From NCBI GenBank assembly GCA_900466875.1, contig UBNQ01000035.1, forward strand, positions 89,939 through 153,938: a stretch of DNA of 64,000 nt, read 5' to 3'. The notes below the pieces were generated by a model. The model did no database searches. It was not told the origin of the DNA and saw only the letters and a program-made list of their open reading frames with translations. The DNA comes from Hyphomicrobiales bacterium. Lineage in GTDB: Bacteria > Pseudomonadota > Alphaproteobacteria > Rhizobiales > Rhizobiaceae. Below, piece by piece: positions 16,183 to 24,485 of this stretch. A program made the position numbers and the translations under genes. The stretch's first letter is position 1. Each line of letters starts with the position of its first letter.

Positions 16183-17508
16183 TCAGAAGTCGGCAACCTT
16201 GCCCCATGAAGAGCGCTCGAAGCGTTCGGGGCGATAGGGTACGGGATCGACGATGGGCTCGGCACCGGTGATAATATCGGCGACCAGATGGCCGGCACCC
16301 GGGCCGATGCCAAAGCCGTGACCGCTGAAACCCGCCGCAAGTACCAGGCCGGGAACGACGGCGGTCTCACCGATCGCGGGAACGCCATCCGGTGTCGAAT
16401 CGATATAGCCTGCCCATGCTGCAGAAACCGGGCGGCCCTTGAGAGCGGGCAACAGTTCGATCGCACGTTCATGGGTGAGCTTAATTGTGTTACAGTCCAC
16501 CGCGGGGTCGAGGATGCGCATCTCTTCCATCGGGGTCGGACGGTCCAGCCGCCATGCCTTCAGGCTTTCATGACCGCTGCGAACGCCTTCCATCCCACCG
16601 GGTGAAAGGCTGCGCCAGCGGCGCATGAACATGGGCAGGAACTGGGCTGCAAAACGCATGTTTTGCGCGCTCGGATCGACGCGGCCACGACCGCTGATCG
16701 CCAGTGTGTGGCCGCCATCGCCGCGCCGGGTGACCGAGACTCGACCCGTGTGAAGCGCGTCCGGAAGGTCGCCATCGCCTGGACCGACGGAAAGGATGGA
16801 TGACCGGATGGAGGCTTGTGGGAAACGGATGCCGAGCTGGCGGCAGAAGGAGGATGCCCATGCGCCGCCGGAGAGGATCGCCACTTTTGTCCTGATCGTC
16901 CCGTGTTCTGTCACGACGGCAGACAGTTTGCCACCTTCCGTCTCGATACCGCGAGCCGCGCAGTTTTGGTGCACGGTACTGCCCATTTTGATGATGGCGC
17001 GAGCGACAGCCGGCGCAGCATTGGTGGGATCCGCCGTTCCGTCGGTTGGTGAGAATACGCCGCCTCTCCATGAACGGCCGGTTGACCTGCCGTGTTCACG
17101 GGCTGCGGCGCTGTCCAGCATATGGGTCGTGACGTCGACTGTCCTGGCGAAATCCCGCCATCTGGCCCATCCGGCGATCTCCTCCTCGCTGTTGCTCAGG
17201 TAAAGGAGGCCGCAGCGCCTGAAGCCGGTGTCTTCTCCTGTCTCCACCGCGAAACGTTCCCACAGATCGAGGCTTTTGGTTGCCATCGGGAGTTCACGGG
17301 CATCGCGGTTCTGCTGGCGGCACCAACCCCAGTTGCGGCTCGATTGTTCTGCTCCCACAAAACCCTTTTCAAGCAGCGCGACCTTCAGCCCGCGCACCGC
17401 GAGGTAATAAGCAGTGAAGACGCCGACGATGCCGGCGCCGATAACGACCGCATCGGCGGATTGCGGGAGATCGTTGGAGGTCGGGACGAGCGTGAGCGGC
17501 GCTGGCAT
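16183..17508 (-). CDS. DAO-family FAD-dependent oxidoreductase (amino acid dehydrogenase-like)
   Basis: Flavoprotein of 441 residues with Rossmann motif VVIGAGIVGVFTAYYLAVRG near residues 22-41. The characteristic SSRNWGWCRQQNRD segment follows, and the C-terminal FAD contact is GFSGHGFGIGPGAGHL. It resembles DadA/glycine-oxidase-like enzymes that oxidise secondary or D-amino acids, probably delivering electrons to quinone or oxygen. The frame opens at 17535; ATG 17508 with AGGAGA six bases upstream is the better start. It is divergent from an Lrp/AsnC regulator across 227 bases containing Lrp-like palindromes, the classical layout for an Lrp-controlled amino acid catabolic gene. Identity of the substrate is open. 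Confidence 0.85.
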   Translation of the reverse strand: MPAPLTLVPTSNDLPQSADAVVIGAGIVGVFTAYYLAVRGLKVALLEKGFVGAEQSSRNWGWCRQQNRDARELPMATKSLDLWERFAVETGEDTGFRRCGLLYLSNSEEEIAGWARWRDFARTVDVTTHMLDSAAAREHGRSTGRSWRGGVFSPTDGTADPTNAAPAVARAIIKMGSTVHQNCAARGIETEGGKLSAVVTEHGTIRTKVAILSGGAWASSFCRQLGIRFPQASIRSSILSVGPGDGDLPDALHTGRVSVTRRGDGGHTLAISGRGRVDPSAQNMRFAAQFLPMFMRRWRSLSPGGMEGVRSGHESLKAWRLDRPTPMEEMRILDPAVDCNTIKLTHERAIELLPALKGRPVSAAWAGYIDSTPDGVPAIGETAVVPGLVLAAGFSGHGFGIGPGAGHLVADIITGAEPIVDPVPYRPERFERSSWGKVADF

Positions 17509-17577
17509 GGCATTTCTCCTTGTCGCCGCCAGCATAACGGGACGGGCCGCCTGCCGGTTACCGGACAGATGGTCTGG

Positions 17578-17594
17578 GCGGCATTAAATGCTGC
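17578..17594. promoter_or_regulatory. Candidate Lrp/AsnC operator 1 (GCGGCATTAAATGCTGC)
   Basis: A 17-bp dyad with an AT-rich centre and 7 of 8 matching pairs, in the divergent region between the flavoprotein and the Lrp gene. It shares the GCATT/AATGC-type arms with the element at 17690-17706. A weaker related sequence (GCATTTTTCTGC) is at 17611-17622, about 30 bases away. Multiple spaced AT-centred dyads are typical of Lrp-family promoters. Confidence 0.5.
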
Positions 17595-17689
17595 GCGAGC
17601 AATCAGATGCGCATTTTTCTGCCGGAAGCTCTCCTGCACAATGGAATAGACAAGCGTCTTCATAGTGTTAAGTTCGCTTTTGGAAATCG

Positions 17690-17706
17690 GCAGAATAAAA
17701 TGCTGC
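17690..17706. promoter_or_regulatory. Candidate Lrp/AsnC operator 2 (GCAGAATAAAATGCTGC)
   Basis: A 17-bp dyad with 6 of 8 matching pairs, sharing its right half AATGCTGC with operator 1. It lies 30 bases upstream of the Lrp start codon, where it could mediate autoregulation. The centres of the two elements are 112 bases apart. Confidence 0.45.
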
Positions 17707-17735
17707 TGCACCCTGTTCGCAAGGAGATATCTCGG

Positions 17736-18212
17736 ATGAAGCTCGACCGTATCGATATCAAGATTCTCTACGAACTGCAGAAAAACGGCCGCATCACCAA
17801 TGTCGAGCTTGCTGAGCTGGTCAATCTTTCCCCCAGCCCATGCCTGATGCGGGTGAAGAAGCTGCAGCAGGAAGGGTATATCGAAGGGTATTCAGCTCAG
17901 ATAAATATCGGCAAGCTGGGCCAGACCTTGACCGTCTTCACCGAAGTCACGCTCAAGAATCATCGGCAGATCGACTTTGCCCGATTCCTTGCGGCAGTCG
18001 AAAAGGTAGACCAGGTCATCGAATGCCACCTCGTTTCCGGTGGTTATGACTATCTATTGAAATTCGTCACCGCCGGTATCGGCGAATACCAGACGATCAT
18101 GGAACGCCTGACGGACATGGATATCGGCATCGACAAGTATTTCAGCTTCGTGGTGCTGAAATCGCCGATCGTAAAGGCGCATATGCCTCTGACCAGCCTG
18201 TTTCTGGTTTAA
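17736..18212 (+). CDS. Lrp/AsnC-family transcriptional regulator
   Basis: Regulator of 158 residues, the standard size. An AsnC-type helix-turn-helix occupies residues 1-60 (ITNVELAELVNLSPSPCLMRVKKL) and the RAM ligand-binding/oligomerisation domain about residues 65-150. The frame opens at 17607, but ATG 17736 is preceded by a strong AAGGAG at 17721-17726 and begins with the canonical LDRIDIKIL. It probably senses an amino acid and activates the divergent flavoprotein gene, as PutR and BkdR do for their neighbours. A strong hairpin terminator follows its stop. Confidence 0.93.
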   Translation: MKLDRIDIKILYELQKNGRITNVELAELVNLSPSPCLMRVKKLQQEGYIEGYSAQINIGKLGQTLTVFTEVTLKNHRQIDFARFLAAVEKVDQVIECHLVSGGYDYLLKFVTAGIGEYQTIMERLTDMDIGIDKYFSFVVLKSPIVKAHMPLTSLFLV

Positions 18213-18236
18213 CTGATCTCGCTCACTTGCATGAGT

Positions 18237-18266
18237 AACCGCCGGTTTTCGCAAGCCGGCGGTTTT
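18237..18266. terminator. Bidirectional intrinsic terminator
   Basis: Perfect 9-bp stem AACCGCCGG (18237-18245) with CCGGCGGTT (18256-18264), a 10-base loop and a short T run (18263-18266). It sits between the convergent Lrp gene (ends 18212) and the ABC ATPase gene (ends 18272), so it can serve both strands. Confidence 0.75.
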
Positions 18267-18271
18267 GGCAT

Positions 18272-19927
18272 TCAGGCGTGCGCATAGGTCTTTACCAGTT
18301 CCGGGTCGCGTTCCAGACTGTCGAGCCAGTTGGGGTCCAGCTTGGGAACCGACGAAAACAGCAGTTGCGAATAGGGATGCTGCGGTATCCTGGAGATTGC
18401 CGCTGTGATCTGCTCGACCTTTTGCCCACGGTACATGACGACGATCTCGTCGCAGATGGCTTCCACAACCGACAGATCATGGCTGATGAAAATATAGGAA
18501 AGCGAGAGCTCCCGCTGCAATTCCTTCAGAAGATCGATGATTGCAGCAGCGACCACCGTATCGAGCGCGGAGGTGATCTCGTCGCACAGGATGATCTTCG
18601 GCTCGGCGGCGAGGGCGCGGGCGAAATTGACGCGTTGTTTCTGGCCACCAGAAAGCTCCGCCGGCGTTCTGCTTCGCAGAGTTTTTGGCAGATGCACCAT
18701 GTCTAACAATTGATCGATGCGGGTGCTGCGAGCACTGCCTTTCATGCCGTGATAGAAGGTCAGGGGACGGCCGAGAATATCCTCGATCGATTTCGCCGGA
18801 TTGAGGGCCGTATCCGCATGCTGAAAGACGATCTGCAATTCGCGAAGCTGCTCATGGCTTCTCTGTCGCGCCGATGGGGCCAGTTGTCGGCCATCAAGGG
18901 CCAACTTGCCGGATGAGGCCGGGAGAATGCCGGCGATCGAGCGTGCCAGCGTGGACTTGCCGCAACCGGACTCGCCAATGATGCCGAGGTTTCTCCCTGT
19001 CTGCACAGTAATGCTGGCCTCCTGGACAGCGCGCACCAGCGGCAAGCCATCCGCCTGTATAGGTCCGTAGCCAGCAGTCAGGGCATTGATCTCAAGCAGG
19101 GGTTTCGCCTCCGGAACTGCATCGAGATTATCGCCGCGCGGTTTAGGCTCGAAAGCCGAGAGGAGTTCGCGGGTATAGGGATGTGCGGCATGGTTGAGAA
19201 TGGCTTCGGTGGAACCGACTTCCTGCACTTCGCCATTACGCAGCACCAGAATGCGATCGGCAATCTGGGCGACGACCGCCAGATCGTGCGAAACGTAGAC
19301 CCCGGCAATGCCGCTCTTCTTCATCACGGACTTGAAAGCACGCAGAACTTCGATCTGGGTGGTCACATCGAGTGCGGTCGTCGGTTCATCAAAGATCACC
19401 AGCTGCGGATCGCTGATCAGTGCCATAGCGGCGGCAAGTCGCTGCAACTGGCCGCCAGAAACCTGGTGGGGGTAGCGATCGCCGATCTGCTCGGGGTCCG
19501 GCAGGGAGAGTGCCCTGAACAGAGAGATGGCCTTCTGTCTGGCCTCAGCCGATGGCATCAGCTTATGGATGTGGGTGACCTCCACGACTTGGTCGATGAT
19601 GCGCTTGGTCGGATTGAAGGCGGCGGCGGCGGACTGCGGCACATAGGAGATTTCTCGGCCCCTGATCGAAGCACGTTGCCGCTCGCTCAACGTCACCATG
19701 TCCTTGCCTGCAACATGAATGCTGCCGCCCGATATCTGGCAGCCTGGACGGGTATATCCCATCAACGTCAGGGCGATGGTCGTCTTGCCCGATCCGCTTT
19801 CGCCGATCAGCGCGACGATTTCCCCCGGCGCGATATCGAGATCGACGCCCTTGATGATGTTTAGCCGGCGACCGGAATCGGTGGTTGCTTCGACTTTCAG
19901 TCCGCGGATTTCTACGAGATTTTCCAT
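18272..19927 (-). CDS. Oligopeptide-type ABC transporter, fused double ATP-binding protein
   Basis: Cytoplasmic ATPase of 551 residues made of two tandem ABC domains, as in the GsiA/YejF group. The first has Walker A at residues 42-50 (GESGSGKTT) and signature VSGGQLQRL. The second has Walker A near 314-322 (GESGCGKST) and signature LSGGQKQRV, each with its Walker B aspartate. One polypeptide thus replaces separate DppD and DppF. It begins immediately after the stop of the permease gene (TGA directly followed by ATG) and ends an operon of binding protein, permease, permease and ATPase at 23455-18272. The substrate is probably a peptide, opine or amine, judged from the surrounding catabolic genes. 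Confidence 0.9.
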   Translation of the reverse strand: MENLVEIRGLKVEATTDSGRRLNIIKGVDLDIAPGEIVALIGESGSGKTTIALTLMGYTRPGCQISGGSIHVAGKDMVTLSERQRASIRGREISYVPQSAAAAFNPTKRIIDQVVEVTHIHKLMPSAEARQKAISLFRALSLPDPEQIGDRYPHQVSGGQLQRLAAAMALISDPQLVIFDEPTTALDVTTQIEVLRAFKSVMKKSGIAGVYVSHDLAVVAQIADRILVLRNGEVQEVGSTEAILNHAAHPYTRELLSAFEPKPRGDNLDAVPEAKPLLEINALTAGYGPIQADGLPLVRAVQEASITVQTGRNLGIIGESGCGKSTLARSIAGILPASSGKLALDGRQLAPSARQRSHEQLRELQIVFQHADTALNPAKSIEDILGRPLTFYHGMKGSARSTRIDQLLDMVHLPKTLRSRTPAELSGGQKQRVNFARALAAEPKIILCDEITSALDTVVAAAIIDLLKELQRELSLSYIFISHDLSVVEAICDEIVVMYRGQKVEQITAAISRIPQHPYSQLLFSSVPKLDPNWLDSLERDPELVKTYAHA

Positions 19928-20770
19928 TCACGCACTCCGGTCGCGGATCTTCTTGGGCAGATTGTCGATCAGCAGGTTGACGCTGATCGTGAGGCTGGCG
20001 ATCGCAAGCGAGGGCACGATGACAGCCGGTGCGCCGAAAGGCAGACCGCTGATGTTTTCGTGAACCAGCGCACCCCAATCGGCATAGGGTGGCTGGACGC
20101 CGAGGCCGAGGAAGGAAAGGCCGGACAGAAGCAGCGTGATGAAGACGAAACGAATGCCGAAATCTGCGAGCAGCGGGCCCATGATATTCGGCAGGATTTC
20201 GGAAAATATGATGTAGAGAATGCTCTCGCCACGGGTGCGGGCAACGGTAATGTAATCCATCGTATTGACATTCACCGCAAGCGCGCGGGCAAAGCGATAT
20301 GCGCCGGGCGTGTAGATCACTGCCAGCATGACGATCAGGACATTGATCGAGGAGCCGATCGCGGCGGCGACCACCAGGCCGGAAAGCTTGCTGGGGATGG
20401 AGTTGAGCGCATCGAGGAAGCGGCTGAGAACTGTATCGAACCAGCCGCCGATGACGGCCGCGGCCATGCCCAGCGCCGTGCCGCTGAAACAGGCGATGCA
20501 GACAGCGGCGAGCGAGATGCCTACCGTATAGCGCGCGCCCATCATCAGCCTTGAGAGCATGTCACGCCCTAGATAATCGGAGCCGAAAAGCAGTTTGCTG
20601 CTCATGGGCCCGAAATAATCCTCGTCGACGATTTCGCCGATCGGGTAGGGGATGATGTGCGGGGCTGCCAACGCAATGACCGCCCAGAAGACGATGATTG
20701 CAAGCCCGATCATTCCGACCCAGCTGAAGCTGTAGCTGAACTTGCTCGACAGGGGCGTGGATAGGGTCAT
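19928..20770 (-). CDS. ABC transporter permease, DppC-type
   Basis: Inner-membrane permease of 280 residues with about six hydrophobic segments. The inner-membrane-component motif is visible in the last third (region around VARTRGESILYIIFSEILPN), as is the DppC hallmark FGSDYLGRDMLSRLMMGAR in the periplasmic loop. The frame opens at 20815, but ATG 20770 directly follows the previous stop (TGA, one base, ATG), so it is the likely start. It pairs with the DppB-type permease encoded just upstream. Confidence 0.88.
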   Translation of the reverse strand: MTLSTPLSSKFSYSFSWVGMIGLAIIVFWAVIALAAPHIIPYPIGEIVDEDYFGPMSSKLLFGSDYLGRDMLSRLMMGARYTVGISLAAVCIACFSGTALGMAAAVIGGWFDTVLSRFLDALNSIPSKLSGLVVAAAIGSSINVLIVMLAVIYTPGAYRFARALAVNVNTMDYITVARTRGESILYIIFSEILPNIMGPLLADFGIRFVFITLLLSGLSFLGLGVQPPYADWGALVHENISGLPFGAPAVIVPSLAIASLTISVNLLIDNLPKKIRDRSA

Positions 20771-20771
20771 G

Positions 20772-21722
20772 TCAGCGCAGCCTCGGATTGGCAAGAATGG
20801 CAACGATATCCGCAAGCGTGATCAGGGCGAGATAACCAATGCAGAAGATGATGGCGCAGGATTGGATGAGCGGCAGGTCGCGCGTCGAGACGCCATCGAC
20901 CATCAGCTTGGCAACGCCCGGATAGTTGAAGATGGTCTCGACGATGATGACGCCGCCGACGAGGTAGGACAGCGACAGCGCGATCGCGTTGGCGATCGGA
21001 CCCACTGCGTTGGGCAGCGCATGATACAGCACGGCACGTGGGCGTGACGCACCTTTAAGAAGGGCAGCTTCAACATAGGGCGTGTTGATCGTGTCGATGA
21101 CTGCCGCTCGAGTCATGCGGATCATCTGCGCCGACACGACGAAGGCAAGCGTGATGACCGGCATGGCATAGATTTTCAGCACCTGCCAGAAGGACGTTAC
21201 CTCGTTGGCGAACGAAAGTGCGGGCAGCCATTTGAGATAGACGGAAAAAATGAGGACTGCAGAGGTGGCGATCATGAATTCGGGCACGGAGATGACGCCG
21301 ATCGTCAAAACCGTGACGATGCGATCATAAAGAGAGCCGCGAAACATCGCCGCTGTAATGCCGAGGGTCAGGGCGATGGGGACTGAAACCAGCGTGGTGA
21401 TGCCGGCAAGACGCATCGTATTGACGAAACGTCCGCCGATCAGGTCCGCCACCGCCACATTGTTGACATAGGAGGTTCCGAGATCGCCTTGTATCAAACC
21501 GGTGAGCCAGCGAAAGAAACGGAATACGGCCGGTTCATCGAGGTGCATGGCAGCACGAAGACCGGCCACGGCGTCTGGGGTGGCAGCCTGCCCAAGCAGA
21601 ATGGTCGCGGTATCACCGGGCAGCATGGCGGTTGCGAAGAAGACCGCAAACGAGACGATCAGCAGTGTCAGGCCTGCGATGAGAAGCCGGTGCACAATGA
21701 GATTGAGTACATATGTCCTCAA
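20772..21722 (-). CDS. ABC transporter permease, DppB-type (TTG start)
   Basis: Inner-membrane permease of 316 residues with a first membrane segment at about residues 8-30 and the permease EAA-like region (AALLKGASRPRAVLYHALPN) near residue 215. The first in-frame ATG lies 39 codons upstream and gives a basic, non-family extension (RFRLKRCCRR). A TTG at 21722-21720 with AGGGAG six bases upstream gives the normal DppB beginning (LRTYVLNLIVHRLLIAGL), so I favour TTG. A leucine start codon in the first permease gene may keep its translation low relative to the binding protein. Confidence 0.85.
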   Translation of the reverse strand: MRTYVLNLIVHRLLIAGLTLLIVSFAVFFATAMLPGDTATILLGQAATPDAVAGLRAAMHLDEPAVFRFFRWLTGLIQGDLGTSYVNNVAVADLIGGRFVNTMRLAGITTLVSVPIALTLGITAAMFRGSLYDRIVTVLTIGVISVPEFMIATSAVLIFSVYLKWLPALSFANEVTSFWQVLKIYAMPVITLAFVVSAQMIRMTRAAVIDTINTPYVEAALLKGASRPRAVLYHALPNAVGPIANAIALSLSYLVGGVIIVETIFNYPGVAKLMVDGVSTRDLPLIQSCAIIFCIGYLALITLADIVAILANPRLR

Positions 21723-21844
21723 GATCGGCTCCCTGATTTTGAGAGATTCGAGTCGCCTGCAGCATCGCTTTAAGCGGAAACGATACCTGAAAAGCGCGGC
21801 AGGAATGGCAGGAGACACATGTCTCCCGCCATCATGCATAAAGG

Positions 21845-23455
21845 TCAGGCGTCGAGCCAGACGTATTCGGCAAAAGCGTAGCCCATCATGCCACCAAGTG
21901 GGTTGGCTTGCAGGCCCTTCAGCTTTTCGGTGATGGCATCGACATTCGATATGTAGACGGGAATGATGGTGCCGGCCTCTTCCGCGATCATGACCTGCAT
22001 CTGGCCGTAGATCTCCTTGCGTTTGGCTTCATCGAGAAGGCCGCGCGCTTCAACCAGCATGCTGTCGAACTTTTCCGACTTGTACTGGCTTTCGTTCCAG
22101 GGCGCATTTGAGGCGTAGAGAAGCGAGAACAGGATATCGGGCGTCGGACGCGGATTGATGTTGCCGAAATGGATGGGCGCCTTCAGCCAGTAGTTCGACC
22201 AGTAGCCGTCATTTGGAACACGCTGGACGTCGAGGTTCATGCCGATTTCGGCCGCCGACTGCTGTACAATCGTCGCCATTTCAACGGCGGAGGTGGCAGC
22301 ATCGGAGGTGATCAAAGGAATTTTCTGCCCGAGGACGCCAGCTTTTTCGAAGTGGAACTTCGCCTTGTCCGGATCGTAAGCCTTGGGCTTCAATTCGGCG
22401 TTGTGATAGACGCTTGCCGGCGAAATCGGCTGATCGTTGGCGACCTCGGCAAGGCCGCGCAGAACCGACTTCTGGATCTGCTCGCGGTTGGTCACGTATT
22501 TCATGCCCTTGATGAAATCGGCCTTGTCGCCCGGCGTCATGTCCAGGCGGATATTCAGGTCGGTATAGTTGCCGGATGTTGTCTTGGAGAGCACAAAGCC
22601 GGGCTGGCTCTCGACCAGGCGCATCGAACGCGGTTTGATCGAGGCGGCGAGGTGAATGTCGCCGGAAACGAGCGCGTTCACGCGGGCATTGTCGTCAGAA
22701 ATTGCGAAGAATTCGAACGAATCCACATGAGCGCCGCCTGATTTGAAATAGTTCGGGTTCTTGGCGAAGATCGACTTCACGCCCGGCTCGAAGGTTTCGA
22801 GCTTGAACGCGCCGGTACCGATGCCCTTGGAGAAATCGGTCGTGCCGTCCTGAACGATCATGAAGTGATGTTGCGACAGGATGGTCGGAAGGTCGGCATT
22901 AGGGTTGGCGAGCGAGATCTCGACCGTCGTCGGATCGATGCTCTTGACGTCTGTGATCTGCTTGGCAATCGCGTTGACCTTGGAGCCTACGGCCGGATCA
23001 AGATGGCGTTTCAGCGAAAACACGACGTCAGCGGACGTCAGCGACTTGCCGTCATGGAAGGTCACGCCGGAGCGCAGCTTGACGGTCCAAGTCTTGGCGT
23101 CCGCACTTTCGACCTTCTCGGCGAGTTCCATCTGCACGACACCGGCCTGGTCGAGGAATGTGAGACGATTGTAGAGGGCACAGCAGCGGACGTAATCGGT
23201 GGAAAGGGAAGCTTTGGCCGGATCGAGCGTGTCCGCGGTCGAAGACGACCAGCCGGCTGCCTTGAGGTTTCCGCCGCTCTTCGGAGTCGCGGCGATGGCA
23301 TCGGATGCGCGACCAAGGATCAGGCCGCCGGCAGACATTGCAACGCCGCCAGCAAGCATCATGCTGAGCAGTTCGCGCCGGGTGGCTCCGCGGCGAATGG
23401 CATTCTCGACCATTGCGTCGTCCGACGCAGTCCAGTTGGTGATCTTACTGTTCAT
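21845..23455 (-). CDS. ABC transporter substrate-binding protein, family 5 (peptide/opine type)
   Basis: Periplasmic binding protein of the SBP_bac_5 family, 536 residues. A twin-arginine-like signal (ATRRELLSMMLAGGVAMSAG) sits at about residues 24-43, with likely cleavage near the AIAA motif at about 61-64. The family block WTVKLRSGVTFHDGKSLTSA is at about 125-145. The frame extends to 23548; ATG 23455 with AAGGGGAA upstream is the better start. It leads the importer operon, with a 122-base spacer to the TTG-start permease. HAD-like and aminotransferase genes upstream on the same strand may process the imported compound. Confidence 0.88.
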   Translation of the reverse strand: MNSKITNWTASDDAMVENAIRRGATRRELLSMMLAGGVAMSAGGLILGRASDAIAATPKSGGNLKAAGWSSSTADTLDPAKASLSTDYVRCCALYNRLTFLDQAGVVQMELAEKVESADAKTWTVKLRSGVTFHDGKSLTSADVVFSLKRHLDPAVGSKVNAIAKQITDVKSIDPTTVEISLANPNADLPTILSQHHFMIVQDGTTDFSKGIGTGAFKLETFEPGVKSIFAKNPNYFKSGGAHVDSFEFFAISDDNARVNALVSGDIHLAASIKPRSMRLVESQPGFVLSKTTSGNYTDLNIRLDMTPGDKADFIKGMKYVTNREQIQKSVLRGLAEVANDQPISPASVYHNAELKPKAYDPDKAKFHFEKAGVLGQKIPLITSDAATSAVEMATIVQQSAAEIGMNLDVQRVPNDGYWSNYWLKAPIHFGNINPRPTPDILFSLLYASNAPWNESQYKSEKFDSMLVEARGLLDEAKRKEIYGQMQVMIAEEAGTIIPVYISNVDAITEKLKGLQANPLGGMMGYAFAEYVWLDA

Positions 23456-23531
23456 GTCATTCCCCTTTTCACCGTTTGCGGGTGGCCGGTCTTCAGCCGG
23501 CTTGGCCCGATGTTGCGAAGATCGTTGATGG

Positions 23532-24248
23532 TCAGTTTTCGTTGGCAACCCTCACGGCTTCGGCCAGTTCGGCCATCGAAGTGAAGTGGTAGTCGGGCTT
23601 GGTGAATTCGGCCGGCTCGATTGTGCCCCCGTACCCTTTTTGAGCGTGTCGGCGCTGGATCCAGCAATTGATCAGGCCGAGCTGCCGCGAGATGCCGATG
23701 TCATGATACTGGCTCTGGGCGACGTGAAGGATGTCATCCTTGCCAGCACCTTCGGTGGAGACGAAGTCGAATACGTGGTGGAAAAATGCTGGATCAGGCT
23801 TCTCGGTGCCCGTGTCATCTGCGGTGAAGGCGGCGTGGAACGGGTTTCCAAGCTCCTCGGAGAAGAACTCGAATGCCCAGCGACGCGCATTGGTCATCGC
23901 GATCAGGCGGTAGTGCTGCCTCAACTCAGCCAGCGCTTTTGCGCTGTCCGGAAAAGCCTTCCAGTTTTTCGCAGAGTCACGCAGGCGTTCGCCATTGGCC
24001 TTGTCTGTCGGCAAGCCGAGTTTGGGCGCGATCAAGAGATAAACGCGGACAAGGTCATCTGGAAACAGGTCGGTCGCGTCCGAATAGCGTGCGACACGAT
24101 ACAGCGCGAGTGCTTCTTCCGCATCGACTTCAACGCCATTCTCTGCACCGATTTCCTTGAGGCAGGTGGTCAATCCGCCTTCGAAATCGATAAGCGTGCC
24201 GACGACATCGAACGTCAGGTATTTGAATTCTGTCAGAGATTTGGTCAC
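23532..24248 (-). CDS. HAD-superfamily hydrolase, L-2-haloacid dehalogenase type II-like
   Basis: Cytoplasmic HAD hydrolase of 238 residues. Motif I is FDVVGTL with nucleophile Asp14. Motif II is the Thr/Asn of MTNAR, motif III the lysine of GTEKPDP, and the acidic motif IV region is QSQYHDI. Type II L-2-haloacid dehalogenases have the FD-x-x-GTL pattern, but many relatives are phosphatases or phosphonatases, so the reaction is uncertain. A second, related HAD protein lies at 27061-27729. It precedes the binding-protein gene by 76 bases on the same strand and may be co-transcribed with the importer. Confidence 0.82.
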   Translation of the reverse strand: MTKSLTEFKYLTFDVVGTLIDFEGGLTTCLKEIGAENGVEVDAEEALALYRVARYSDATDLFPDDLVRVYLLIAPKLGLPTDKANGERLRDSAKNWKAFPDSAKALAELRQHYRLIAMTNARRWAFEFFSEELGNPFHAAFTADDTGTEKPDPAFFHHVFDFVSTEGAGKDDILHVAQSQYHDIGISRQLGLINCWIQRRHAQKGYGGTIEPAEFTKPDYHFTSMAELAEAVRVANEN

Positions 24249-24393
24249 GTTAGCATCCCAGTTTCGAAGCAGATGACATTGCGTTGTGCCAAGTGCCGTA
24301 GATTATGCTGTTCCATGCCCTGTTCGTTTTCCCCTCCCTTTGCGGGTTTTATCGGGGTTTGGGCTTTTATTGGATTGAAGTTTGACAGTTTAC

Positions 24394-24421
24394 CCCCGCC
24401 GTTTTCTCCGAATCGGCGGGG
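24394..24421. other. GC-rich hairpin in the aminotransferase-HAD spacer
   Basis: Perfect 8-bp arms CCCCGCCG (24394-24401) and CGGCGGGG (24414-24421) around a 12-base loop, in the 237-bp spacer between the aminotransferase stop and the HAD start. No T run follows on either strand, so it is not a classical terminator. It could be an mRNA-processing or stabilising stem or part of a factor-dependent terminator. I see no gene in the rest of the spacer. Confidence 0.4.
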
Positions 24422-24485
24422 TAGTGCGGCAGAAAGTTCTGAAATTTGCCGGTTGGCGGTATAAGGGCTGAGGCGCAATCTGCGC

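Noticed and set aside
24394..24421. GC-rich hairpin considered as an intrinsic terminator
   Set aside because: No T run on either strand, so it is listed only as a hairpin of unknown role.
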